From assembly GCA_026315105.1 (NCBI GenBank), contig CM048750.1, forward strand, positions 264,421,151 through 264,485,150: 64,000 bases of DNA. Reading direction: 5' to 3'. Origin of the DNA: Locusta migratoria. Its lineage: Eukaryota; Arthropoda; Insecta; Orthoptera; Acrididae. The number at the start of each line of letters is the position of its first letter. Position 1 is the first letter of the stretch. A model generated the notes under the pieces. The model made no database searches and was not told the origin of the DNA. It saw only the letters and a list, made by a program, of their open reading frames with translations. Below are positions 9,540 through 20,040 of this stretch, piece after piece. Made by a program: the position numbers and the translations under genes.

Positions 9540-10115
9540 TTGAGCCTCCGCACGCTATATTCTGACCATCCCCTGGTACAAAGCATCCGCAATTGCCTTA
9601 CCTCTCTTTCAGCGAGCGGAACTACTGTGGCGTTTCTGTGGGTCAATGGCCACGCGGGAGTGTTGGGGAATGAGTCTGCGGATACGGCTGCCAAGGAGGC
9701 AGTTCTCTCCCTCGGCTGTTCATCTCTTCTACTACCTCTGATGACCTTCGTGCTGGCGTCTCCCGGCGTATCATCTCACGTTGGTTTTACATTGGTGATC
9801 CCTGTCAGGGAACAAATTAAACCTGTGACTGATCTTTGGTCAACATCATCTCAACCCTCTCGCCGAGATGAGATTGTTCTGGCCCGGCTTTGTATTGGCC
9901 ACTGCCGTTATAGCCACCAGTATTTACATCGTGGTGATCCTGCTCCCTTATGTGAGCATTGTGATGAACCTTTTACTGTGTACCACCTTTTAGTGCAATA
10001 TCCGTTTTTTAATCGTCTACGTCATGATATATGTTTACCATTTGAAATGTCTGTTATTTTAGTTGATGATCCGCATTCTGCTGACCGAGTTTTACTTTTT
10101 TACATCGTGCAAATA
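9540..10115 (+). pseudogene. I-like LINE ORF2 C-terminus (RNase H and zinc knuckle)
   Basis: The frame carries YSDHPLVQSIRNCL, then FLWVNGHAGVLGNESADTAA, the final RNase H block with its His and Asp. Further on, LARLCIGHCRYSHQYLH precedes a CxxC...H arrangement (PLCEHCDEPFTVYHLL) typical of the C-terminus in this LINE group. RNase H would remove template RNA during target-primed reverse transcription. The RT and endonuclease parts are absent, so it is a 5'-truncated dead copy. The reading frame is cut by the MITE at 10116. Confidence 0.8.
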
Positions 10116-10685
10116 GGGTAAGGTGGTACAAATTCGATATAGGTACAATTCCGATCAACATACGTTTCCAGTCTCGTAGTGTTGGTAGCACTTTCCTTTG
10201 TGTGGCGTTCTAGTGTAGCAGGTTTTGTACAGCTTCTCCGACTTTTCCAAGAATACACCACTTTGTGCTACGGAGATATAATTTTTTTCCTGTAAAGATG
10301 TACGTGAAGCTACTTCGTCGAACGCGCTCTTATAAATTTTCTAGTTTTCGCGCGGTTGTAAATTCATTATTGTACAACGTCTGGTACCACGAAGTATGCG
10401 TTGGTGCCCGAAAGAAAAAGTGATTTCCATGTGGAAAAAGTTAGTGATCATAATTGTACGAGGAAGTGATCATAATTGTACCTAGTGTGGGACATTTTCG
10501 ATCGATTTTTCTCAATTCTGTAACCTTTTTTTGTGGTCCTACCATCATTTGTAATTGTCTAACATTTATGTTACATATTCAAACATTCAAGAACAAGTGC
10601 CATAGTTAAAATTATTTCTTTTCTCAATATATTTGCAGTTACAATAACATTTGCCCGAAATGATAGATATTGTACCACCTTACCG
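10116..10685. mobile_element. MITE, 570 bp, TA target
   Basis: Ends are GGGTAAGGTGGTACAA and, inverted, CGGTAAGGTGGTACAA: 15 of 16 matched. It is flanked by TA (10114-10115 and 10686-10687) and splits the LINE 3' end cleanly. There is no transposase frame. Inside, AGTGATCATAATTGTAC occurs twice (about 10442 and 10466). The TA duplication suggests mobilisation by a Tc1/mariner-superfamily transposase. Confidence 0.85.
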
Positions 10686-10795
10686 TATGGCGAAAGCTAT
10701 TTAAGCTCTAACCCCGGTTCGATTTTACTATGGGCAGTGTTAGGCGCTAATGACCTAAGTAGTTTCGCACCCTAAAACAAACAAACAAACAAAAA

Positions 10796-13397
10796 AATCC
10801 CACCTCTTTACCCCGACCCCTGTTCATCTCTACCCTGTCTTTTCTCTGCTTCGCTTCTTCATGTTTTCTCCTCCTGCTTTGTTGTTTTCCTCTTCTTCTT
10901 GCGCGATTTCCCGCTTTCGCAGCGTCGCCGTGGTTGACTACTGAATTGTCATGGTTAATTTTAAGGGGTATCGGGAATCACGTCCTCTGTCGTCTCTTCC
11001 TCCATCTTTTTTATGAAAAATCATCTTTCGTGGTGAATACTGTAAAATTTCTTGCACTTTACACCATGCCATGCACTATACCGTAGCTTGTAGAAGGTCA
11101 AGTGTACGAAAGTCCATCAACATTGGAATAAAAATGTAGATGTCGGTGAAGACCGTTAGTAAAGTACTCTCTGCCATACGCTATGCGAAATTCTATGTAA
11201 CCAGAGAACTTACTTTACCATTGTAGGTCAAGTGTGCAAAATTTCATCGAGATCAGAGCAAAAGTGTGGATCTTGTCGAAGTCCATATGTAAACAATAAC
11301 TCTTTAGAGTGAGTCTGTTTGCGATCCTGTCAGCCTTATGTAAGAATCATTGGTAAGAAAAAGTACAGGGATGGCACAAAAAGAAATCAGCAATGAAAAA
11401 CTTATAAAAGTTCTATTATTTCCATGGTCCTTTATTTATGGAGATCATTCCCTGAATGGCCAGACTTAGTAATGGGTCTTAATGTGTGGTTTTTAATTTA
11501 TAAAATATTATAGTTTATGAAGAGTTGTTTTTTACACTTTCTCAAATTATGGGGTTGGGTTTGTATCTTTTCTAAGGGTAAGTAATTTTAATTTAATAGC
11601 ATTAGTTGTGAAGAGAAGAATCACTAATTGGGTATATGTGTTTAATATCCACTTAGAGATTTTTTTATTTTGCATTTCTCTTCAGGAAACTTTTTCATTG
11701 TACTAGTTCCATGACGTGAACTCTTCTTTCAAATTGTGCTATCGCAAGATTTGCCAAAGAAGAGTAGCCAAAAATAGTTTACATCAGCCCAAAAGGGTTT
11801 ACACTAGCCATAGAGACAAATGAACTAATAATTACATTAGTCTAAGCTGAGACTGTTGTAAGGACTAGAGACGATTTCAATTACTTACAATTATGTAAAT
11901 ATTGTAAAGGTACAAATTCATATGGTTTTCTTGGTGCAGTAAATGTACATTGGGTGCTGAAACCTTAAAGACCAAGTGTCGAAAAGGGGTAACTCAACTC
12001 CTGATATTGAGTGGAATTACTAGAATATAGAAAAACCAGACTATATATTTACAGGTATCTCATAGATAATGTAACTCGTTTTATCGAACAATATCAGACA
12101 TACAATATTGTACATGCCACATATTAACTTTAATCGGAAAAAAGGAATATATGTGGGAAAGCAATGTTTAAAAATATAATGTAATTAAAATTGAGTTATT
12201 CTAAGTAGAAACTATGTAGTAGTACCACAGTTGTTCATTCATAGGGGCGGCAGGTGTGAGGGTATATAATTATGACTGAATAAGTATGTTTCTCCTTCTT
12301 TATTAAGAGAGTTGATAATTTATTATTTAATATTTGATGTATGAAAGCATATTTTAATATGTATTGATTGATTGATTTATGTTTTATCTTGGTTGATATA
12401 TTCTACATGGTTTTTTTGTTCTCAAAGTTACTAACAGTCTAGTCAACCTGTATTCTATTTTAGTAAAAACACGGTTCTTAACGACGAAATAAATAAAGGA
12501 AAACGGGACTGGAATTATCGAAGCAATGTTTTTCTACTTTAATGGAAGTTGAACTTCACAAAGAAACAAGACCAACTGTGGAAGAGATGCGGGTTCCGGA
12601 CTGAACACAATAAGGTAAACTAAAAACGACGCGTATTTTCGCAAGCAGACGTACTAACTGTCGCATGATGCAGCCGTTTTCCGTACATTTCATTGTTTTT
12701 GACGACATACACCCACAGTAACCTTCCTCTTGGCTTGAAGGTCAAATGCGATTTATTTTTAATCAAGATTGCAACAAAACTGTAGATGTGTATGCAATAC
12801 AAACACACATACGCTCCTGGTTCCGTGGTTTTGAGTAGTACTTTTGAATAGTACATTTATAAGGTGAGCCTCCATTGTTTGTGGTCATTGTTCATAATCA
12901 AGAGTGGCCAGTTCTTTATAGCGCTGGGCCATATTAACTCATTAAGTAATACACTGATTACAAATCACGCCTTTGTTCGTCACTACGCTACATTGTTTAC
13001 TATGCACTTCGGCTTGAGGTGTACAAAAATCATAGTTTACGGGAAAACACGGCACACATTTAACGAATTGAACTGATCTCGTTATCTGCGTTAAACTACA
13101 ATTTTTATTCTTGTTTTTGTTGTAACACAGAAGTTAATACTTAATTTGTTACTGAACTTGACTTTTAAAGTTCTTAGCAGTATATGCCTCACGTAGTTCG
13201 TTCAACATAGAAGCACGGTACCTCAACGCTGTGATATATAAGTACGCCATACCCCATAATTGGAAACTAAAGTATTTCATAGTTTGCACCCGTTTTACTT
13301 TCTGTGTGAATCAAACGATACTTGTTAGTCATCTGACAGATTTTAAGACTTAGTCAGTGAACGTTATTAAATTTAGACGAGTCAAATTTTGAAATAA
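10796..13397. other. Unassigned A+T-rich stretch
   Basis: About 2.6 kb with only short frames in all six readings, none with recognisable similarity or codon structure. A C/T-rich patch is at 10800-10930. A related pair of phrases (AAGGTCAAGTGTACGAAA near 11095; GTAGGTCAAGTGTGCAAAA near 11223) hints at a degraded ~125-bp duplication. Confidence 0.45.
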
Positions 13398-13945
13398 TAT
13401 AAGAAGTTTCAGCTTGGTGAGCGGTATGAAATATTTATTTTACAAAAATCATACAGGTGATTTTTAAAAGGTCTTTCTGGAACATGTCACAAGTTGAACA
13501 TGTCACAAGTTTAAAATGAGGTAGCTGCTTGCATACACCTATGCAACATAACCTGCAGGCAGGTACTGATTTTTATTTTTTAACTCCACTTCACATTGTA
13601 TGGTCATGTACGCCGTCTTATACATTTAATGTTATCTGTCTTTCTAAAACATGTACAATGTATTGAAATTTTCAAATAAAGAGGGTGCCAGGCACGAATT
13701 TCCTGCAGGTTATGCTGCGTAGGTGTATGCAAGCAGCTACCACATTTTAAACTAGTTACATGTACCAGAAAGACCTTTTAATTGTTTAATGGCCACGACC
13801 TTTGATTCTTTTATGCAGAGTACAATAGTCATCATAACTTACAACCTGCACTGATGATGTTCCATCATAGGAACGAAATCTAAATGTGAATTCCCGTAAA
13901 ATAAATATCTCATATCGCCTACCACACTGAAACTTGTTATTTTAT
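13398..13945. repeat. Foldback element D
   Basis: The left arm (about 13398-13565) is the inverted copy of two blocks of the right arm (about 13945-13885 and 13795-13697). Matching pieces include AAGTTTCAG..GGT near the outer ends, ATATTTATTTTAC, AAAAGGTCTTTCTGG and GTAGCTGCTTGCATACACCTA. The left arm lacks about 95 bp present on the right. The spacer is about 13566-13696. The right arm carries the hairpin motif at 13851-13878. Confidence 0.75.
13851..13878 (+). other. CTGAnGA-stem-GAAA hairpin motif (foldback D)
   Basis: CTGATGA, T, GTTCC, loop ATCATA, GGAAC, GAAA: a perfect 5-bp stem between the two boxes, in the same layout as in foldbacks A and B although the surrounding sequence is unrelated. 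Confidence 0.65.
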
Positions 13946-15122
13946 TGCGATGTTGTGGTGGGATGGCAGAATTTCCATTATGGAATCACGTTACAAATTA
14001 ATTTTAACATATGAAGCCATATTTCGTTTTGCTTTTACATAAAAAAACAGAACCTGCTTTATGAATTACACATTTGTTAGTGCATGCATCACGGTGAAAT
14101 TGCCTCGATTAATCAGAATGTAAAGCTGATCTCTCCTGAAGGCAAAAATGAGTGAAAAAAATTATTATTATCAAACATCTTGTGTAGGAGAGCAGATAGT
14201 TACCGCGTCTATTTATTCAATGCACATACAAAGTTTTCTCATTAATTTCCTGCTACACGTTGTTCCGAAAACGCAATTAACAATATTGCTGGATAATTAG
14301 GCATCGTTCTCACTAGTCGTTAACTCTTTTTCTATATCGCAATTCATTACGACGTTTGTGTAGAACATACCGGTTTCATGCAAGAGAAATTAGGATTCGT
14401 TGTCACTGTTACTTCCTAAATGTAAAAATTGTGCTTCACGCAGTCACGCTACACCACTTCCTCATACATTCGTAATCAATCATACACAAAAAACCTATCC
14501 ACAAAACGTAATTAATTTTATTTGTTTATTTTATTACTCAATTACAGGTTTTATTGCTGTTTCTATAACCTTTTATTTTAACTACAGATCCATTTTGAGA
14601 ATACCATAACATGTTGTCAAATATTTTTTTAAATTAAATGCTGTACAATAAGCCATAATTTTAATTCATTTTAAATTGTGTTATTCAAAAACAATAGGTG
14701 AAACATAATGAAAACTATCTACAATTTAATATTTAAAATATTTCACAAATACTGCCTCGAACTGTACAATTTTATCGGCATTTTGAAGTAAATTCGAGAA
14801 CTGTAGTCTCCAAGCTATGAGTAAACATCTGATGATTAAGTTAAATTACGATAACTTAAATCATAAAAAAACTGGAATCAGTTTTTTATCGCAGTTGCGA
14901 GTTTCCAAAACAGTTTTCGACTTAACGTCTACTTTATATGAGAGAAAACTCTCCCAATGCCTCAGAATAATGAAAATAATGATTTATAATAAATAAAAAA
15001 TAAAATAAAATAAATCTATGTATCTGCATACACATAGCTATGTTTCTAAAGAGATGCAAATCTGATGATCGTTAGTTAAAAAGGTGTCATTTAAGTCACA
15101 CCGTACATGTAGTGTGACCTGT

Positions 15123-15126
<4 letters not shown>
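13946..15126. other. Unassigned A+T-rich stretch
   Basis: Strongly A+T-rich with no long frame and no recognised repeat family. Confidence 0.4.

Positions 15127-15169
<43 letters not shown>
15127..15169. repeat. Poly(A) tract
   Basis: 43 consecutive A. It may be the expanded tail of a retroposed copy. Confidence 0.97.
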
Positions 15170-15171
<2 letters not shown>

Positions 15172-15196
15172 AAGAAAAATGCGACCATAGAGAATA

Positions 15197-15402
15197 AAAC
15201 ATGTGTTGTTTCAAATGTTTGTGTAGTCTATGGGACTTAACTACGGGGTCATCAGTCCCTAAACGTACAAACTACTTATGAATTACTTACGAACTAAGAC
15301 GGCACAAATATCCATGCCCGAGGGGGGATTCGAACCCCCGACCGTAGTGGCCGTGCAGACCGTGACTGGAGCGCCTTAGTCCCCTCTGCCACCGCGGCCG
15401 GC
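15197..15402 (-). mobile_element. SINE, subfamily 1
   Basis: Full-length minus-strand copy. A perfect 12-bp duplication, CCATAGAGAATA, lies at 15185-15196 and 15403-15414. Confidence 0.95.
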
Positions 15403-15740
15403 CCATAGAGAATATATCGCACACCACGGAGTTTCAACCTGCATGTCTTTTATAAGTACTGGTTACATACTTGAATCGAAGTCTACAGTAGAACTCGAAT
15501 AATAATAAAAGATATGCTGGCTATGCAACTTCCTCACTTTTGCCTTTCGCGGGGGTGTGATCTACCGCCCTCTTTTTATCTCTTTTCTGGTACATCTATG
15601 GTTTCGCGGTCGTTCGTTCAGTTCGTTCGTGATTGTTCGTTCAATTGACTGGCTCAGCTGAGCTGAGCTACCCCGGCACGCTTCACGGTCCGTCCTCACA
15701 ACTTTACTTCTGCCAGTACATCGACTCCTCCGTTCCAAAC
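15403..15740. other. Unassigned sequence with palindromic patch
   Basis: No gene. The phrase CAGCTGAGCTGAGCT (15655-15669) and a GTTCGTTCGT-type patch (15610-15645) are simple low-complexity features. Confidence 0.35.
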
Positions 15741-15829
15741 TTCACAGAAGTTCTCCTGTGAAACTTGCAGGAATAGCAGTCGTGGAAGAAAATATGGTCG
15801 AGACATGGCTTAGTCTAGTCCTTCAAGTT

Positions 15830-16345
15830 TCGGAGGAGAAGTTCTCTGAGGTTTGGAAAGTAGGAGGCGAGTTACTGGCAGAAGTAATGTTCTGTAATGT
15901 TCTGAGGACGGACTCTGAAGCTTGCCGGGATAGCTCAGACGGTAAAGCGATCGCCTGCAAGGGGCAAAGGGGGTTTCATGTTCAAATCCCGGTTGCGGCA
16001 CACAATTTTAATCAGCACAGGAAGCTTCACACCATCACGCACTCCGCTGCAGAGTGAAACTATCATTCTGGAAACATCCCTTAGGCTGTGGCTAAGGAAT
16101 GTCGCCACCATATCCTTTCTTCCAGGAGTGCTAATCCTGAAAGTATCGCAGGAGAACGTCTGTGAGTTTGGAAAGTAGGAGACGCGGTACTGGCAAAAGT
16201 TGTGAGGACGGACCATGAAGCTCAGATATTAGAGCGCTTACCCGCGAAAGGCAAAGGTCCCAGGTTGGAAACCCGGTTCCAGCACATAACTTTAATGTGC
16301 CAGGATGTTTCAAATCAGCGTGCTCGCTGTTACGGAGTGAAAATA
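15830..16345 (+). repeat. tRNA-like repeat, tandem dimer
   Basis: Two diverged copies of one module lie head to tail. The first (about 15830-16075) reads GAGGTTTGGAAAGTAGGAG, CTGAGGACGGACTCTGAAG, then a tRNA-like segment GCCGGGATAGCTCAGACGG...GTTCAAATCCCGG. The second (about 16160-16345) repeats GAGTTTGGAAAGTAGGAGAC, GTGAGGACGGACCATGAAGC, a damaged A-box and GGTTGGAAACCCGG. The tRNA-like part has A- and B-box-like elements, so this is probably a second SINE type or a tRNA-carrying piece of a larger repeat. A third piece lies at 44818-45150. Confidence 0.7.
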
Positions 16346-16404
16346 ATATCTTGGTTACATGCTGACTACTTTCAAGGACTTTTAGCTCTTCGTCCAGAAC
16401 ATTA

Positions 16405-17453
16405 GTCTTCTATTTCCAGAAGGCTTTTGACACCGTACCTCAAAAACGCCTTTTAACCATCGCCCCAAATTTCCGATTCGATAGGGGATTTCCTGTCAGA
16501 GAGGACACAGTTCGTAGTAATCGATGGTAACGCATCGACTAAAACAGATGTGAATCGGGCGTTCCACAGGGTAGTGTTATTGATCCTCTGCTGTTCCTTA
16601 TTTACATGAACGATTTAGAGGAAAATCTAAGTAGCTCTCTTAGGTTGTATGCAGATAACGCCGTCATTTACCGTCTAGTAAAATCATCTGAAGATCAAAA
16701 CAACTGCAGAACGATCTGAATAAGATATCAGTATGGTGTAAAAAATTGGCAATTGACTCTAAATAATGAGAAGTGTGAAGTCGTCCACATGAGTACGAAA
16801 AGAAATCCGTTAAACTTTGTTTACTACATAAATCAACCGAAAGTGAAGGCGGTAAACTCCACAAAATACCTAGGAATTACTATTACTATTACTTAAATTG
16901 GAAGGAACACGTAGATAATTTCGTGGGAAAGGCGAACCAGAGACTGCGTTTTATTGGCAGAACCCTTAAAAGATGTAACAGAACTACTAAAGAAACTGCA
17001 TGCACTACGCTTGTCCGTCCTTTTATGGAGTATTGCTGCCCAGTGTGGGATACTTATCAGGTGAATTGGACGGAGGACACCGAAAGAGTCCAGAGAAGGC
17101 TAGCTCTTTTTGTATTGTCAGGATGCAGCGGAGACAGCATTAGGGAAATGATACAGAATCTGGGATGGGCATCATTACAACAACGGCGCTTATCGCTGCC
17201 GTGTGGGCTACTTACGAAACTAGAATCGCCAACATTCTCCTCCGAATGCGAAAATATATTGTTGACTCCGACTTACATAGGTAGAAATGACCATCAGAAT
17301 AAAATGCGAGAAATCAGAGCTTGAACGGAGAGATTCAGGTGTTCTTTTTTCCCTCGTGCTATTCGAGAGATAAATAGTATAACGGTGGTTCGATGAACCC
17401 TCTGCCAGGCACTTAAATGTGATTTGCAGAGTATGCCATGTAGATGTAGATGT
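16405..17453 (+). mobile_element. CR1-like LINE 3' fragment, dead
   Basis: 5'-truncated copy starting within RT at FYFQKAFDTVPQKRLLT. The RT block SGVPQGSVIDPLLFLIY is present near 16555-16610, and the FADD-box region near 16640-16660 is damaged (YADNAVIYR). A readable C-terminal part follows at 16923-17324. The 3' end carries ATGTAGATGTAGATGTAG, the short tandem tail expected for this LINE type. Several frameshifts break it. It is the same family as the minus-strand copy at 18561-19954. Confidence 0.85.
16923..17324 (+). pseudogene. CR1-like LINE RT C-terminal fragment
   Basis: The frame reads GKANQRLRFIGRTLKRCNRTT, then LVRPFMEYCCPVWDTYQ and ERVQRRLALFVL, the conserved C-terminal region after the RT palm in CR1-like LINEs. 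Upstream RT motifs are in other frames, so this is an isolated surviving stretch of a dead gene. Confidence 0.8.
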
Positions 17454-18227
17454 AGTATAAAATCCTGCATTATAGCGAAATCTGGAACGTACGGAAACCT
17501 TACCCATATGTGGAGCATTTTGCATTAATATCTCAACCAGGGCATTTTTCCAGACATTTCGGCAGTCACTGTTACCGTTGGGAGCGAAGCCGCTAGTTAG
17601 CCTTCTGTTGCTAGCAGAAACTGAATTCCTTGTTCAGAGACGGATGTTAGTGATCACCGACGAATCCTCTGAGAACTCCCGTACGTGTTCCCTTCCGTTC
17701 TCTGCAGTGTGAAACCAGATTTCTTAAGAAGAAACAGCCGTCAGCCCACCGAGCTGTGGGAAAAATGCCGACATGAGGCATCGAGAAGCGTTCCGCACGA
17801 ACTGCTGTCGGTCTGTACGCAGAAGCAGGAAGGAGACCTTCGTTCTTTCAACGGGAGGCTATGTTTCGGAACCCGTGTTTGGGGTCCGCAGAGTTATCTG
17901 TGTGTGGGAACGCGATGCGTGACTTTGCGCAGAGGCTCCTGCCCGAGAATAGCTCGGGAACGTGGCGCTCGCCGCAGCTGCTCGGCTTTCAGACGTTCTT
18001 CTGTTTCCTGTGGCGGCCCAGAGATCTCCGGGAAACGGACTGTCTGCGAGGGGGAGCGGCCGAGCGGAACCAGCCACCAGCTAGACTGCCCTCACCCCCT
18101 CCATCTCCCGTCCACACACAGACACATGCGCGCAACAGTAGCACTTCATTCACATTCTCGGAAAGGTTTTTCAGGGCCAGCTTCCAGACAAGGATTCCTA
18201 AAAGCTTCAGTAGTCGGCACACGGAGT
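17454..18227. other. Unassigned, G+C-richer island
   Basis: About 17640-18230 is clearly richer in G+C and CpG than its surroundings. Two plus-strand frames remain open across much of it (17685-18449, ending in the poly(A), and 17861-18331). Neither resembles a protein I know, and the longer one owes its end to the A-run. It could be a retroelement 5' region or a host regulatory/CpG-type segment. Confidence 0.35.
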
Positions 18228-18368
18228 GTGTATCTGATTGTGTACGATCGATGTGCCGAGTTTCTCACGTCACGACGTGCAAACCACATTTTGCGGAGGT
18301 TTCCGAACGCGAAAGACAATATCAGCCGTAATATCGTGCACGTTGTGACGAATCCTGCTGCTGCCGAT

Positions 18369-18430
<62 letters not shown>

Positions 18431-18560
18431 AGCTCCTGATGCACGATGAGCTGGCCGGTTTGCGTTGTGATTGAGTCCGTTGATCCAGGTTTACTTCGGA
18501 GTTACATTCACGTAAATGAAATGGTGGTCGACGTTAAATGATGAAAATGACGAACTCACT
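18228..18560 (+). repeat. Uncharacterised repeat, copy 1
   Basis: Shares GCCGAGTTTCTCACGTCACG...CACATTTTGCGGAGG with 19955-20040, and GTGCACGTTGTGACGAATCC plus the block GATGAGCTGGCCGGTTTGCG...GACGAACTCACTT (about 130 bp, nearly identical) with 22829-23325. A 57-nt poly(A) replaces the middle found in the last copy. The family is unknown to me. Confidence 0.7.
18370..18426. repeat. Poly(A) tract
   Basis: 57 consecutive A inside the uncharacterised repeat. The sister copy has GAAATAAATAAATATCC here instead. Confidence 0.97.
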
Positions 18561-19954
18561 TCTACACCTACATGGGATACTCTGCAAATCACATTTTAGT
18601 GCCTGGCAGAGCGTTCATCGAACCACCATTATACTATTTATCTCCCATTCCATTCTCGAATAGCGCGCGGGAAGAATGAACACCTAAATCTCTCTGTTCG
18701 AGCTCTAATTTCTCGTATTTTATTCTGATGATCATTTCTACCTATGTAAGTGGGAGTCAACAATATATCTTCGCATTCGGAGGAGAATGTTGGCGATTGG
18801 AGTTTCGCAAGTAGCCCACGCCGCAGCGATAAGCGCCGTTGTTATAATGATTCCCATCCCAGATCCTGTATCATTTCCGTGACGCTGTCTCCCCTGTATC
18901 GTGACAATACGAATCGAGCTGCCCTTCTTTGGACTCTTTCGATGTCCTCCGTCAAACCCACCTGATAAGGATCCCACACTGGGCTGTAAATGGACGGACA
19001 AGCGTAGTGTATGCAGTTTCTTTTGTAGTTCTGTTGCATGTTTTAAGGGTTCTGCCAATAAAACGCAGTCTCTGGTTCGCCTTTCCCACGATATTATCTA
19101 CGTGTTCTTTCCAATTTAAGTCTAAAGTAATAGTAATTCCTAGGTATTTTGTGGAGTTTACGGCCTTCACATTTGATTGATTTATCTTGTAAACAAAGTT
19201 TAACGGATTTCTTTTCGTACTCATGTGGACGACTTCACACTTCTCATTATTTAGAGTCAATTGCCAATTTTTACACCATACTGATGTCTTATTCTGATCG
19301 TTCTGCAGTTGGTTTTGATCTTCAGATGATTTTACTAGACGGTAAATGACGGCGTCATCTGCAAATAACCTAAGAGAGCTACTTAGATTTTCCCCTAAAT
19401 CGTTTATGTAAATAAGGAACAGCAGATGACCAATAACACTACCCTGTGGAACGCCCGATATTACCTCTGTGTTAGTCGATTCCTTACCATCGATTAGTAC
19501 GAACTGTGTCCTCTCTGACAAGAAATCCCCTATCCAATCGCAAATTTGGGGCGATATACCATAACCACGCAATTTCATTAAAAGCCGTTTGTGAGGTACT
19601 GTGTCAAAAGCCTTCTGGAAATCAAGAAATACGGAATCGATCTGCGAACCTTTGTCGATAGCACCCATCACTTCGTGTGAATAAAGAGCTAGTTGTGTTT
19701 CGTATGAACGATATTTTCTAAATCCGTGTTGACCTTGGGTCAATAGATCGTTCTGTTCGAGATAATTCATAATATTTGAATACAGGATATGTTCCAAAAC
19801 CCTGCTGCAAATTGACGTCAGTGAAATAGGCCTGTAGTTTAGTGGGTTACTCTTACTGCCTTTTTTGAATATAGGTGTGACCTGGGCAACTTTCCAATCT
19901 TTTGGTACAGATCCTTCTATGAGAGAGCGGTTGTATATGACTGTTAAGTAAGGA
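18561..19954 (-). mobile_element. CR1-like LINE, 5'-truncated
   Basis: The longest copy of this family in the window. Read on minus: RT from RPISLTSICSRVLEHIL-like sequence near 19850, through the palm, to a 3' region ending ATGTAGGTGTAGA at 18561. The same 3' region recurs at 49407-49644. Both flanks match different parts of the uncharacterised repeat (18228-18560 and 19955-20040). Confidence 0.88.
18952..19797 (-). pseudogene. CR1-like reverse transcriptase, partial
   Basis: A 281-codon open stretch. Motifs in order: QHGFRKYRSYETQLALYSHE, motif A SVFLDFQKAFDTVPHKRLL, motif B VISGVPQGSVIGHLLFLIYI, the catalytic SLRLFADDAVIYRL, then LTLNNEKCEVVHMSTK and KYLGITITLDLNWKEHVDNI. FADD holds the metal-binding aspartates. 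The N-terminal endonuclease is missing. The sequence joins further RT in another frame upstream (19800-19920) and at the 3' side (18842-18960, VQRRAARFVL), so at least two frameshifts inactivate it. Confidence 0.88.
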
Positions 19955-20040
19955 GTATCTGAATGTGTCCGATCGATGAGCCGAGTTTCTCACGTCACGA
20001 TGTGCAAACCACATTTTGCGGAGGACAATATCGAGCATTT
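19955..20040 (+). repeat. Uncharacterised repeat, copy 2 (fragment)
   Basis: GTATCTGAATGTGTCCGATCGATG...CACATTTTGCGGAGG matches 18228-18318 and then lacks a ~15-bp block present there. Confidence 0.65.

Larger units (their letters stand above)
9490..10795 (+). mobile_element. I-like LINE 3' end, split by a MITE
   Basis: Plus-strand LINE remnant: RNase H domain end, Cys/His tail, then a 3' region that resumes after the MITE (10686 on: TATGGCGAAAGCTATTTAAG) and finishes in an ACAAACAAACAAACAA-like tail near 10775-10795. RNase H domains downstream of RT are characteristic of the I-related LINE group. Confidence 0.7.

Noticed and set aside
17685..18449. 254-codon plus-strand frame
   Set aside because: It ends through a poly-Lys run encoded by the poly(A) tract and has no recognisable domain. 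A second frame is equally open over the same bases.
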